Source of the DNA: Symbiodinium natans
Taxonomy: Eukaryota; Sar; Dinophyceae; Suessiales; Symbiodiniaceae
Assembly: GCA_905221605.1 (NCBI GenBank)
Contig: CAJNDS010000025.1
Span: 951,501-1,015,500, forward strand
Length of the DNA: 64,000 nucleotides
Direction: 5' to 3'
In this document: in pieces, positions 21,169 to 31,735 of the stretch
Layout: each line of letters starts with the position of its first letter
How positions within the stretch are numbered: position 1 is the first letter of the stretch
The notes under the pieces: generated by a model
Database searches by the model: none
Told to the model about the DNA's origin: nothing
What the model saw: the letters and a program-made list of their open reading frames with translations, nothing else
Position numbers and translations under genes: made by a program

Positions 21169-21706
21169 GTCGAAAATTCTCCGTTTGTGTTGAGCCCAAA
21201 GCTCTGCTGTTTGCATCGGTCCAATTCAGAGGTTCCTCGAGTTCTCGCGTTCACGAGGGACACCTTGGCATGTGCCCCTTGTACGAACAGCCCCCAAAAA
21301 CAGGGATTATAATGGGGGGTACTAGAACCCCTACTAAGGACTGTTAGTATAAGGGGGAACATCCCCAGAGACATCATTGAAGTCGACCACCAAATCGCTT
21401 GCTTTTTGTCAAGGCACACTGGCCGATGCCCGTCGATCAGTGCCGGGGCGGGCTATAAACTCCTCGGGCAGCTGGCTCTGAAGGAGGGGGGGGGGGGGGG
21501 GGGGGGGGGGGGTGCCCACAATGGCTTAGTAGAAGGTAACCTTGAACCTTTTCGGGGTGTTCTAATCCCTATAGAATCCCAAAGGTTAACCTTGAATTCC
21601 CCCAGGCTTTTGGACAACTAAGATGGAGGGATGCTTCAATGCAACGGAGCTTGGAGCACCATTTGAAGAAGTGGAGCTTCGGAAAGCGCTTCTCTTAAGG
21701 GGTTGA
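21169..21706 (+). CDS. Exons with poly-Gly tract and a family-G introner
   Basis: Exon 21169-21289 (after GTTGCAG) reads a Cys-rich segment. Exon 21369-21535 reads on through a poly-G run that encodes 9 glycines and ends phase 1. Exon 21606-21706 continues in phase 1 (…FWTTKMEGCFNATELG…) to TGA 21704. The intron 21536-21605 is the family-G element, GTAACC to CCCCCAG. The first of these exons is separated from the second by a truncated family-A element whose end supplies CATCCCCAG; its phase is not settled. Product unrecognised. Confidence 0.5.
21291..21368 (+). mobile_element. Family-A element, 5-prime truncated
   Basis: Right half is canonical (GGACTGTTAGTATAAGGGGGAACATCCCCAG); the left inverted arm is missing and replaced by CCCCCAAAAACAGGG. 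Its end provides an AG used as acceptor for the 21369 exon. Confidence 0.6.
21536..21605 (+). mobile_element. Family-G introner
   Basis: GTAACCTTGAACC at the start and AATTCCCCCAG at the end. Similarity to the second copy (25279-25426) extends past both splice borders into CTTAGT…ACTAAG-type outer inverted repeats, so about 11 and 17 bp of the element would remain in the exons. Confidence 0.65.
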
Positions 21707-21961
21707 CCTGGGCAAAGTGCACTCACCACACGATTCGTCACACCTGCTGCAGCAGCTGGCTTTCTTGGTTCATGTCCTGACCGATCGATCCCATATGAGA
21801 GATTGGGGGGCAAAGCATTGCAAAGCAAAATCATAGAGTTGAGGTGACTGGTCAACCAGTGCGCGGAATGAGCCTGGCAACACTTAGGCAAGATTCACCC
21901 GTCACCACACTCATTTCTTGGCATTTCTTGGCATTCAGTGATACCGAAGTCGTATCTTGCC

Positions 21962-23211
21962 ATGGCCAGCGAGCTACCCAGCAGCCGTCATGCCTTGGTG
22001 GTGACATCCTTGTTCCTCACGCTGCCATCGTTCCACGTCCATGCCGCCGAAGTCGAAGGGAAAGCACCGGCTGTGCAACCTGGTGTCTTGAGGTTGAAGG
22101 AGACCCGAATGTATGCCTTGAGCTGGAATGCCAGAGGTGCCCTCAGTTGGGCCAACTTCTCCGTGTGTAATCAAAAGAATGGGCACATTTTACAGTTCGT
22201 GTTACGCATGGATATTGTTAGATACGCTCTCTTGCCACAATCATCCACTGGGTCTTCCTGGATACTCAAAAACCCTAAACCCTAAACCCTCATCCCCAGG
22301 TGTTCCCGGTGCACCTGCCCCGGAAGCTCTTGGGCCTACAGCAACATCACCGGCCTTTGCTACGCCCGTTTTCGAGCACAAATGTATCTTGTTGGTCAGC
22401 AGGGTTTAGGGTTTAGGGTTTTGCTACTGGGTAGCGGCATGGCTGTCAGACCGCGTTCAATTCGGGTTTAGGGTTTAATGTCGAGTGGCACCAACTCCGG
22501 GCGAAGTGGCAAGCCTGCTGCAAAAAGGGGGTGGGGGGGAGGGGGCAATAAGGTACCCTATAACCCCTTGAAGGCTATAAATGGACCCTCACTTTCCTCA
22601 TCACCTGCTAACCAACAGGTATCAGCCAGACTGTGCTTGTCGATGCAGACAGCTGGGCGCTTCCATTCCCTGCGTGCGCTCGCGAGAAATGAACTTTGAG
22701 TTGGCAGGGGAGGATACTTGGCTTGGTTACCCCTGCGGGAGCGACTACTCGAATTGGCAATCTGGCCAGCCAGACCGCCACTGTTTTGAGCATGGTGGCT
22801 GCGAAAATGCGGTCGTTCTCAGGAGCTTTTTCAGAAACTCAGAAGGGGACCCCTTTTACGGCGCTTGGGATTTGCTTCAGATGTTCCTTTCTTTCGCTGC
22901 GTTCCGCTTGTTGGTGATGTAACTTTTTCCATGGTTTTCAACTGACTCCTATAACTCAGCAACTCCAAGGTGTCTGGCAAGATGTCCTGGGTCAGCCTCA
23001 CCGGGAGTGGGGCCACACCACGTACTCCTGCGCGTGCGAGTACGACCCTCAAAACCCCAGCCCAGCCACCCCTTGCTCTGACCGCACGTATACTGAGGAG
23101 CAGCTCGCCCTAAGCGCGACTTTTAGGTTCGGTGACTTCATCGCGACCGCTGCGGCTCAGAAGCAGCTCCTTGGGATGCTCAGCCTGGCCGTGCTAGTCG
23201 CATTGAACTGA
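21962..23211 (+). CDS. Secreted C-type-lectin-domain protein, complete four-exon gene
   Basis: Exons 21962-22164, 22300-22383, 22619-22814 and 22960-23211 sum to 735 nt, 245 codons with TGA at 23209; phases agree (2, 2, 0). Residues 1-28 are a signal peptide (cleavage likely after FHVHA). A C-type lectin-like domain spans about residues 70-185: opening Cys-Pro-x-x-x-Trp with CYARF, the CRQLGASIP helix region, NWQSGQPD (the QPD motif that in known lectins favours galactose), ENAV, WQD, and closing TYSCACE. The C-terminus ends in a short hydrophobic stretch (LLGMLSLAVLVALN) suggestive of a GPI-anchor signal or membrane tail. Introns 1 and 2 contain telomere-like repeats. Likely a cell-surface or secreted sugar-binding protein; ligand is inferred only from QPD. 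ENA instead of END/EPN and WQD for WND are deviations, so calcium binding is uncertain. Confidence 0.8.
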
Positions 23212-23499
23212 GAAGAGCTGCCTTTGTGAAGCCCTCCTGCGAATTCTGCGGTCCATCCCCAGTTGTGCCTATGGAGTGAAGCTGAACTAAGCAACCCCTC
23301 TAACTCATAAGAACAAGAACCAAAAAGGAGCATGTTGCACAGCGCGTGTGGTTTTCGGGGGGTGTGAGCCTTCTGTGAGCAAGTTAAGTTGGGATGGAAC
23401 CGCTGTGCTGTCTCACCATGAGGATTGTTTCAAGCATTCCATGTGGCCTGCTCAGACTGCTTCACTGGGCTCTGCATGATGCCAGGGCCCCTCTGAGTA

Positions 23500-23592
23500 C
23501 TTGGGGGTTCATGGTACTTATTAACCAATTATAATTGTACTTATAACCCACTTATAGTTACAATTAGCTACTAGGTACCATGAACCTTCAAG
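23500..23592 (+). mobile_element. Family-B inverted-repeat element
   Basis: Left CTTGGGGGTTCATGGTACTTATTAACC and right GGTACCATGAACCTTCAAG form inverted ends; interior is AT-rich with repeated ACTTATAACC motifs. Flanks AGGGCCCCTCTG and AGGGCCTCTGG are similar, a possible target duplication. Confidence 0.75.
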
Positions 23593-24136
23593 CAGGGCCT
23601 CTGGTGTGGCAGAGCCCCTCTGGTGCATGTCGTGCCCTCCGATCTCTCGGATGGTGAAACGGTCTCCAGGTTGCTCTTTTTTTCGGTGTGGCAGAAACGG
23701 AGCCTCGGTGATGTAAATATCCAAAACGGATGACTGATGTGGGTCGCCGGTGTCACCTCCACCTACGGTGACACGAGCTGATGGAAGAAAGGGAGCTGCG
23801 CAAGAGGTGCCTTAAGGCGGGAAGCACAAGCGCTTGCCTTTTGCTGCCTTTGCTTGCTCGTGGGCTCTTGCTTGGCAACCTCTTCGTATCTCTTTCGCAG
23901 GGGCTGCCATCACTAGCTATTCAGAAAACCAAGTTTGCCTGTGTCCGTGCGCGTGTGCTCTTTCATGCTTGCTTGAAACATTTGATATGGAGAAGAGTCC
24001 TTGTGGAGCGATGCAGGTAGCTGGTGGAGCAGGGCCCGGAAACGTGGACAAGACGGACTGGCAGGCTGTCGGTGCACGATTCGCACAACGATCGGCTAGT
24101 CATGGAGGTCCAGTGGCCAGCACTGTTCCAGATATC

Positions 24137-24240
24137 CCTAAACCCTAAAACCCTAAACCCTAAACCCTAAAACCTAAACCCTAAACCCTAAAACCCTAAA
24201 CCCTAAAACCCTAAACCCTAAAACCCTAAACCCTAAACCC
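24137..24240 (-). repeat. Mixed CCCTAAA / CCCTAAAA array
   Basis: Alternating 7- and 8-bp units for about 100 bp. Confidence 0.9.
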
Positions 24241-24569
24241 GATGAGTTGCTGATCGTTGCTGGCGAGCTGCATCAAAAAAACGGAGCCCAAGGCTGCCAT
24301 CGCCTCAAGGGTCGGAAGATCGGACTCGAGCCCCGTGCTGTTTAGGGTTTAGGGTTCAAGGGTTCAAGGGTTTAGGGTTTAGGGTTTGAGGCTTTCGCCA
24401 AGGCAGGGTTGGCCTCGCACACCTGTTCCATGGAGCAAGGTAACAAATCTGGCTTGGTTTCTGCGAGTCTGGTATATTCAAGCACCAGTTTCAGAGCCAA
24501 GGTGGGTTTTTTAGACTGATATCGCATGTCTTCGCTGCATGGCTGCGGCAACGCGAGATACCTGGATGG

Positions 24570-24668
24570 AGAGTAGTATAGGGGTCGGAATAATTTCAAA
24601 AAGTACCCCCTTATGGTCCATCTGGAATTTTCCTATAATAACCCCTCACTATTTTACTTCTTCAAGCC
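24570..24668 (+). mobile_element. Family-I element, copy 1
   Basis: Shares GGGGTCGGAATAATTTC and the following layout with 51152-51255; ends show a weak inverted repeat (AGTATAGGGG / CCCTATATTA). Confidence 0.5.
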
Positions 24669-25086
24669 CTATATTAGTTCGAGGGACAGTGCTGCAAGCC
24701 TCATTGCAGCCCTGCCCCACCATACCTTCTCAGAGGTTGAGCATCCTCTTGTGTTTTTTTGACGCTAAAGGGCTGCAAACCCAACGCACAGCCTTAACTC
24801 CAGCCCTGGGCTCCCCAAGACCATTGCAAATGCAAGTCACCCAGGTCTGGGATCCGCTGAGACTAGAGTCGTGCCGATGGTTTGGCTCAAAGCAACTCGC
24901 CCTCTGGCAGTTGCCTAGCTTGCTGTGGCCTGGTAGTACAGTTGGCGCACACCTGCGCCCATGTTTCATGACGTGGCTGGAAATGAAGAAGAGGCCCCAT
25001 TGCGGTGAGGAGTTGGGCGTATTTCTTTCAAGGTGCAAGATGTGTACCGGGTGGACGCTGCGGAGCTCTCACCCCCGAGCGTTCTA
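24669..25086 (+). CDS. Candidate long exon, unrecognised
   Basis: One frame is open for about 140 codons from the family-I element to TAG; the central part has protein-like composition (…LPSLLWPGSTVGAHLRPC…). An open run of this length is not significant alone in 64 kb; no domain recognised. Confidence 0.3.
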
Positions 25087-25278
25087 GATAAACCCTACCG
25101 GTCACACCGTAGAGGCCCCACCCCCCGAAAGCCCCAACCCCTCGAAAAACACTAGACAAACCGCAACGCCCTGTGAAACTCCAGAAGTTCCAAACGCCCC
25201 AGCCGCCAAAACACCAAAAAACTTCCAGAGGCCCCACCCGCCCCCAAAACATGCGACCCCCAAAAATCTTAGTTGTAG

Positions 25279-25426
25279 AGTAGGTAACCTTTAACCCTTT
25301 AGGGTAGCATGTCTCACGCTCGACGCCGGGGATTTGCTGTTCACACGTCGCGCTTCAACCTTTTAGGGGTATTCTAATCTTTATGAAATCCCGAAGGTTA
25401 ACTTTTAATTCTTCCAGGTTACTGGA
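25279..25426 (+). mobile_element. Family-G element with internal insertion, copy 2
   Basis: GTAACCTTTAACC at the start and AATTCTTCCAG at the end match copy 1; about 75 bp of unrelated sequence lies in the left third. Outer flanks (CTTAGTTG…, …GGACAACTTAG) also match. Confidence 0.6.
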
Positions 25427-25582
25427 CAACTTAGAAATAATCCACTTTTAGGCCCTTCGCTGCTTTGATTCTTGGACCCGGTGGGGCAGGCGTAAAGCGC
25501 TTCTCCTGCTGCACCTGGTCCTTTGGTCCGACCATGGAGTCTCGGTGCGGCTGGCCAAACGAGGGCTTCTACAACCACGCGT

Positions 25583-25730
25583 TTTGGGTTTAAGGGTTTT
25601 AGGGTTTTAGGGTTTTAGGGCTTTAGGGTTTTAGGGTTAGCAGCGGTTTAGCGGTTTAGGGGTTTAGGGGTTTAGGGGTTTAGGGGTTTAGGGGTTTAGG
25701 GGTTTAGGGGTTTAGGGGTTTAGGGGTTAT
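25583..25730 (+). repeat. TTTTAGGG to TTTAGGGG octamer arrays
   Basis: First half GGGTTTTA units, second half ten TTTAGGGG units: two adjacent variants of the telomere-like repeat. Confidence 0.9.
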
Positions 25731-26365
25731 GCGCCTTTACTTTGTAGTCCCCACTTTACATGCTTCAGGAGGTCTTGAGGTTTCATGAAAGTATGGGACC
25801 TGGTGAGTTCCGCAGGAATCTGACAACAGCACAGCGAAAACCTTGAGTTAGGTGGAGGGGAAAATTTCGTCATGCTTTGAAGCGCTCAACTCTGCACAGG
25901 TTTTGTGTCAAGACGTTTCAAGATGCGTCGTTGAATCTCGTCCGTGAGACCACTGCACCTCTCTTGAAGTCGGATTAAATCCATGGCCCACGATATCTGC
26001 GCGTGTGTGACCATTGCATCCTAGCAGGCGCACACATTCCTGGCCGACGATGACTACGTCACATGAACGCGAACCAACGAAAAGTCCCAATGGCGTGGAG
26101 GTCTATTTCTGGGATCGCGTTGGTTTGAAAACGTGATCCTGACTTAGACTACCCATTTATCGTGCGTAGCCTGGGAAAACACAGCAAAAGAACCGTCGGA
26201 GTGCCCTGCAACAAGCCCCAAAACAGAACTGCGAACAAGCCTTGCAGCAACCCAACTCTTCGCAGCGATGCCCTCAAAACAGAGGCTTTGTTGTCCTGAC
26301 TCCCTGAACCCTTAGTATAACTTAATATAACTTCATTCAACGTAGTATAACTTAATGTATCTTAG

Positions 26366-26760
26366 GCTACGGTTTCCACGGCGGGCTTAGGGTGTCCAAG
26401 CTCGAAGGAGCCATCAATCAAGGGGCCCACCGACAGCCGGAGGCCCAACAAAGACAGTTCGCGCAAGGCGGCCATCAAGCAAACCACGCACGGGCCCGCA
26501 ATGGATGCACACCTGAACGCGTCGTGAAACGGGCCATCAGGGAAGGAGCACAGCAATCAGTGGAGCAAAGCGCAGTTCTGATGGATGATGGTGCGGAGGG
26601 CGGTGTGAAGGTTATGCGGAGTGTAAGCCCCAAGTCACTTTTCCCTGCGTTTTTGGGCAATTGCGGGCTTCGAGCTTCAGAGCCCCTGAAGGCTGTGCGG
26701 GACTTCTTGCTGGAAGAGACTGCTCCCTGGCCTTTCAGGCTTCACCAGGTTCCTCCCTGA
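26366..26760 (+). CDS. Probable long exon, Gln/Ala/Arg-rich product
   Basis: After a TATCTTAG acceptor one frame is open for 131 codons to TGA 26758, with high GC at third positions in the first two thirds. The product is hydrophilic with a Gln-rich stretch (PEAQQRQFAQGGHQANHAR) and a helical end. No family recognised. The opposite strand is open for shorter stretches. Confidence 0.5.
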
Positions 26761-26902
26761 ACTTCGGATCTCCTGGCAGTCTACCAGCTACAGGGTTTGG
26801 GGTTTAGGGTTTCTAGGGTTTGGTAGGACAGATGAGGCTGGCTAGGCTCAAGAAACCCAGCCCTACTGCCTGCACAGACCTTCCCTTGGGCTCTTTTCCC
26901 AG

Positions 26903-27110
26903 CTGTCCTGCAACCCGAGACGCAACCCTTCCAAAAGCCTTTTCGCCAACAAGTGAGGAGGCTCAACAGCAACGACACCGCAAAAGCGAGACGATCCTCA
27001 CACCCCCCCCCCCACCAAAAAACCCCCCAAACCGCCCTAAGGCAGCCAGCCTGCCGCCCCGAAGCGATGAGGAGCTGGAGGATCGCAGGGATCCCAGGGG
27101 CGCCTTCCAG
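26903..27110 (+). CDS. Probable exon with poly-Pro and acidic-basic end
   Basis: Acceptor CTCTTTTCCCAG, donor CAG/GTTTAGAG formed by a telomere-like tract. 69 codons, phase 2 in and 0 out, with a Pro run and an Asp/Glu/Arg-rich end (SDEELEDRRDPRG). Disordered region of an unknown protein; may follow the 26366 exon. Confidence 0.5.
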
Positions 27111-27204
27111 GTTTAGAGTTTAGGGTTTAGGGTTTAGGGTTAGGGTTTGCTCCGTTTTCATGTTCAAACGTTTCGTCCGGGTTTGGATTTCTTCGTCTCC
27201 CTTG

Positions 27205-27320
27205 CTCTCTTTCCTCTCTCTCTCCTTCTCTCTCCCTCTCTCTCCCTCTCCTTCTCTCTTCCTCACTCTCTCGCTCAGTCATGCTCTCTCTCGCTCTCTC
27301 TCTCCCTCTCTCTCTCACTG
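27205..27320. repeat. CT-rich microsatellite
   Basis: About 115 bp of (CT)n with CCCTCTCT variants. Frames across it are low-complexity. Confidence 0.95.
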
Positions 27321-27539
27321 TGTACTGTATCAAAGTGGAGGGTCCATGGCTTTATCATACCCCGGTTCCCCGGTCTCAAGTCCAAGCTCCGCATGCAGAA
27401 GGCTTATCCTATATACCCTAAACCCGACCATAAAGCCCCATATCTCCCCTAAGCCCTGTTGAAGCCCTAAAATAAGCCCCACAAAGACTTTAGCTGATAA
27501 GCCCGCCCTGGACTCCCACTGCCCGCGAAGCCGTCGCAG

Positions 27540-28239
27540 GACTCATCAGACGCCGTCGCCAGCGCAGCGTTTGGAAGCGATGGCTTTGCCAGCTCCATGT
27601 TGCAGACCTTGTATACGCAAGACGCCTTGCAGCAAGCTTGTGCAGTTAGGTGGGGAGGAGCACCGGGCCGGAAGTTTGGTGGAAGGAGAAGGATGGCTGG
27701 GGGGAGAGATTTGGCTGTTGTTCCGAATGCTCTGAATGGCTCTGCTCGGATGACGTCTGCATGGGAGCTGATCCTGCAGTTTGGGAGCCATGCTGAGGTT
27801 ACAAAGCACATATTTTAGAAGGAATGGCTGGCAGCAGTGGGGGCTTCGGGTTTCGGATTTCGGGGTAGATGACTTCAGGTTCCAGTCCTTGTCCGGGAAA
27901 GCAGGATATGGAACTGAAGCTTTGAATCCTTTGTGCCCACCCGTCTGTTTGCTTATCTTCTTCGTTTTGTTGTTTCGGTTTCTTAGAAAGTGGTACCGCG
28001 CCGCCCTCAAAGTACTGGTAGGTCAGTTGCACATTCTTGACGAAGCATGGTATCAGGCACTGCTATACACAGGGCTAGGTTTGAACGTAATTGTTTTTGG
28101 TTTGTTATTACCCGTAATCCACATAATCCTTATAAAGCCCATAAAATAGTTAATGTCATAAGACCCCCAAACCTCCCCCAGCACAGTTCTCTTTAAGCGA
28201 ACGAACGCGCATCAGAAGCAGCTGGGGCATGTCATGTAG
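27540..28239 (+). CDS. Exons of an unrecognised gene ending across a GC-AG introner
   Basis: Exon from 27540 (acceptor GCCGTCGCAG) is open for about 94 codons, exon about 27869-27932 follows a GACTTCAG acceptor, exon 27987-28073 follows GGTTTCTTAG, and the last exon is 28182-28239 with TAG. The final intron (28074-28181) is a family-E element with a GC donor; phase 2 agrees and the joined end reads …LLYTGTVLFKRTNAH… to the stop. Earlier joins are less certain. No family recognised. Confidence 0.5.
28074..28181 (+). mobile_element. Family-E introner with GC donor
   Basis: Starts GCTAGGTTTG, ends CCAAACCTCCCCCAG. CACAG occurs immediately left and right, consistent with a short target duplication. 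Confidence 0.7.
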
Positions 28240-29116
28240 TAATGTAGTATCCCTCCTTGGCTTCTCAGCTGCAAAGCGCCATTTACCCTCGGCCGAGTCA
28301 TTTTTTGAAGTTCCTTAAACGATCACCGGTATCCTCAGAAAGACGGCTCATGGGCGCTTTTACCCGGTTGAGGTGTCAGGCCTGCAGCCGATACCGGTCC
28401 CCCTACAAGGATTTCCACGTATACCATGAAAGTCGTAGTTGTTGGAAAGCTGACAACTAGCCACTGCGAGGAGCGGGAGCCGTATACCAGGTAACCCAAT
28501 CCAGTTTGGAAGATGACCGAAAAACCCTAAACCCTAAACCTAATCCCTAAACCCTAAACCCGTTGAAGAGTTCCCCCTCAAGGTTCCTCAGACCCTGCTC
28601 GAGTTTTAGGGGTACTCAGCCTGCCCTTAAGGAATCCAGGGCTGCCACGTCAGCCGAGCTCCAGGCGCGGCCATTGGGCTTTTGAGTGATTGCTGGGGCA
28701 CTGACAGAACCGCAGGTTGGGGGGTTTAGGATTTAGGATTTAGGGTTTAGGGTTTAGGGGTTAAGGTTCAAAAGGGTTTATAGGGTTTATAGGGTTTAGG
28801 GTTTTTAGGGTTTAGGGTCAGGAGGGATGCAACAGCGGAGGGGGTTGAGGTGTGAGGTCATGGGTTCCGAGGCTGAGGAGGGATGCAAGTTGTCGCTGGT
28901 TGCAGGGTTGCGGTCTGAGGGCTTGGGACGGACTTCTGGGAGCAAGTTCAGATCCGATGGGTTGATGGGGAAAATATGGTCACTTCTCTAAATGATTGCC
29001 CTGTTGGGGTTACTATTCTGAGGCGGCCCCTAGACAGGAAGAACTTGCATTCAAGAGCTGAGGCCCTGCCAGACTAACACTAAGCCCGGCAACTTCGTCC
29101 TAGTCCTGGACCCACA

Positions 29117-29160
29117 ATGACCGTCCAAGAGTTGAAGTTGGCCATAGCAGATGACCAGCG
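29117..29160 (+). CDS. Short ubiquitin-like-looking exon start (tentative)
   Basis: An ATG at 29117 opens MTVQELKLAIADDQ, reminiscent of the TVxDLKxxI segment of ubiquitin-like folds. Too short to be sure; a TTGCTTACAG acceptor follows at 29201 where the next exon could begin. Confidence 0.25.
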
Positions 29161-29569
29161 CGCCCCACCACCCTTAGCCGTTACTCGTGCTCGTTGCTTA
29201 CAGGGACTGCGGAGCGCTTGCGGCTCTAAACCCCCTCCAACCCGGAGTCCGCAACCGAAACCACATCGAAACGAAAACCCTCGAAACTCGAATCTTTTTC
29301 CCACTTCTCAGGCAAGAGCGCAGCTGAAGGCAGCTTGTCTCGGAGGTTGACGGCTTCTGTTTCGTGGAGAGCGCTCCAGCTACTTGCAACAAACTTTGAG
29401 CCGACAGGCTCTTTGCTTGAGACCCGAGACCTTGGCATCCTCGATCTCCCATTTGGCGACCGGCAAGCGTAGAAGAGAGTGGGAGACCTCTCAACCCCTT
29501 TCGTTGGGTTTAGGATGATACCCTAAACCCTAAACCCTAAACCCTAAACCGTGATCCCCTCACCCACAG

Positions 29570-29632
29570 GCGGCCACGGCGAGTCTCGTACGCGGCACCG
29601 CAGCTCTCACAGAGTTGCTGCGCCCTGGCATC
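29570..29632 (+). CDS. Candidate internal exon
   Basis: 21 codons, phase 0-0, between CCCACAG (after a CCCTAAA array) and GTTACC. Helix-like (…VRGTAALTELLRPG). A family-B element begins 11 bp into the following intron. Confidence 0.5.
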
Positions 29633-29642
29633 GTTACCCCCA

Positions 29643-29758
29643 CTTGGAGGTTCATGATACTTATTACTGTACGTATAACCATATCAGGGCACTTGAGGGG
29701 CTTATAAGAGGGTTATAAGTACAGCTACAACTGGTTAATAAGTACCATGAACTTCTAA
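29643..29758 (+). mobile_element. Family-B element
   Basis: CTTGGAGGTTCATGATACTTATTA at the left and TAATAAGTACCATGAACTTCTAAG at the right; AT-rich interior with TTATAAG repeats. Confidence 0.8.
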
Positions 29759-30267
29759 GCAGGCCTACCTGATTGCCAATTGCCACTTTAACGCCCTCCA
29801 AAAGTCTGCATCGTCATTGTTTTCTGTTGCCGCGAAGCCTCCCGGAAACCTCACCCAAAATCCATTTCAGGGCCCCACCTCACCCTCCCCACACCCCTCC
29901 CCAGTGGTTGTTTAAGAGCAAACCCAAGGACTGGCGAGGCGAATGAGCTCGTGGAAATGTTGGAGAAGACAGAGGCAAAGTGGGGAACCGATGCTTTTTG
30001 AGAGCCTGTGGGACCTATAGGGCCTATTTGGGTGTGTGCAAAATTTCCGGACTCGGAACAGAGCTTTGCAAGATCAGTTCGTCTCAACCCCAAAATGTAC
30101 TACTCTCCTCTTGCTTGGTCGTACCTTTGGGTGGAGCCTTGAGGTCAGCCCTGGTCCCAAAAAAAGCGGAGGCCATAACGAAAGGACGAGGCTCTCTGAT
30201 TTCGACCAAAAGAGGCTTCTGAACAACAAAGGCCCCCCCCCCATCACTTCCTGAACATTACCCCTAG

Positions 30268-30366
30268 GTAGGGTCTTAGGGCACATTTTCACATGTTTCC
30301 CTTCTGGGGTTTCAGAGGATCCTATTCAGGAATATGTTTTTCAGATGGGCTTAAGGGCCATCCCAG
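30268..30366 (+). mobile_element. Family-C introner
   Basis: AG/GTAGGGTCTTAGGG donor end and AAGGGCCATCCCAG acceptor end; interior matches the other C copies (AGGATCCTATTCAGGAATATG). Flanking frames can be joined in phase 2 to a short terminal segment ending TGA near 30400. Confidence 0.65.
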
Positions 30367-30472
30367 TCCCGGTACTCGTAATCCTGACCTCGGCACTTGA
30401 CAGTGAGTGGGTCTAGGGTTTGTAGGGTTGATCCGAAGTCCCCAAACACCCCTATGGGCTTTCTTTGACTAG

Positions 30473-30553
30473 GGCAGCCTGCTGTCCTTTTGGAGGCCAC
30501 CTCAGAGAAGTACCGGGAGAACTCCAAGGACGGCAGCGCACTAGCGCGGGGAG
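30473..30553 (+). CDS. Probable internal exon, polar
   Basis: After TTTGACTAG, 26 codons reading …EATSEKYRENSKDGSALARG to a GTTTGG donor. Good third-position GC. Product unknown. Confidence 0.5.
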
Positions 30554-30883
30554 GTTTGGCTTCCCTGAACCCTAAGGCCCATGTTTGGTTGCTACAGGCT
30601 GCGGTTTTCTGCGCGGGCATCCGCAGCGCCAACAGCAAGAGAGGGGCACATGGCGGTGTCTTCAGTGATACATTTGGAGGCTGATCTTCAAGCGTAAGCA
30701 CCGTGCAAGTTGAAGGGGGAGTACCACGTGCCTTGTTGCATGTTCATTGGCGGTGCAAACAAGACCCCCTGTGATGGCGAGCTAGATGTTTCCATGCAGC
30801 ACCTTTTTTTTCAGGGGTGCAGGGGCATGGGGGTGTTGTCGGTTTTGGGCCTGCAGTTCCCCCTCAGAAACAACACCTGCCAG

Positions 30884-30937
30884 GATCCAGCTGTGGTCCA
30901 GAGGGCGCTGAACGTCTCGAAGCAGATGGTGGACCTT
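30884..30937 (+). CDS. Probable internal exon
   Basis: 18 codons, phase 0-0, acceptor CACCTGCCAG, donor CTT/GTAAAC. Reads an amphipathic helix (DPAVVQRALNVSKQMVDL). Confidence 0.5.
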
Positions 30938-31608
30938 GTAAACCAGGCCTTGCTGTTTAGGAGCACATCACATCCCCACAATTTAGGGTTTAGGGATGGT
31001 TAGGCTCAGTTCCGGGTTCAAAGAAGGATGGTTAGGAATGGATCCTCATGAAGTTTTCCCAACGGGCCCAGGTACCAATTCAGGTGGTTACTCGAAAGCC
31101 CCTTTGCGGTTTAAGTCTCTACTCTATGGGTAGCCGGGGGCTGCATTATCAAATTTAAACCCCTGCTCCTATGGGGAGGGTTGGTTTACTTCCTGCAAGA
31201 ATGATGTCCGAGCGTGCGCTCTCGCGACTTGCGTAGCAAGCCATCGAGCATGGAAGCTGACAGCAAGTGACAGAAGCACGGCCCAGGGGCGCCGTAGCAC
31301 CTGTTTTGGAAGCTGAAGTGCCAGGGCCTGTTTTTAGAGGACCCCGAACCCAGCAGCTGCTCAACTATAGCTGTCAGGGAGCATCTGCCTTCGTTTCTAT
31401 TGAGGATCCTGGCAAACCGTCCACCCTAAATCAACCCTACAGGGTGTTCAGGGCCCCAGAACAGAGGAAACCTTTTTCAAGTTCCTCTTTGACCCACCTG
31501 TCACGGACTCAACCTCGATGTAGTCCCGAAACCCCTGAAACCCTGATTGAGCCCTTGCCGGCAGAGAGTAAGCCCCGAAACCCTTCTTGCGGCGACGTTA
31601 CGGGAATC

Positions 31609-31735
31609 CCAGGTAAGATAAGGGGGACCCTTAAAGGGGGGGAACCCTGCTTATCCCTCTTCTAGCTCTCTTGAACAAAGGCCTTATTCAGAGGGTCCAT
31701 ATCCCCAAGGGTCCCCCTAATTCTATCCCCTAAAA
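31609..31735 (+). mobile_element. Family-H element, copy 1
   Basis: Starts AG/GTAAGATAAGG and shares AGCTCTCTTGAACA…TTATTCAGAGGGTCCATATCCCC with 32857-32975; end CTATCCCCTAA. The left end looks like a strong splice donor. Confidence 0.6.

Noticed and set aside
22478-22699. Competing frame in the lectin gene region
   Set aside because: It resembles the lectin helix segment weakly but ends in TGA; the chosen frame matches the whole domain and gives consistent phases.
27127-27333. Minus-strand Arg/Glu-rich frame
   Set aside because: Reverse reading of the CT microsatellite.
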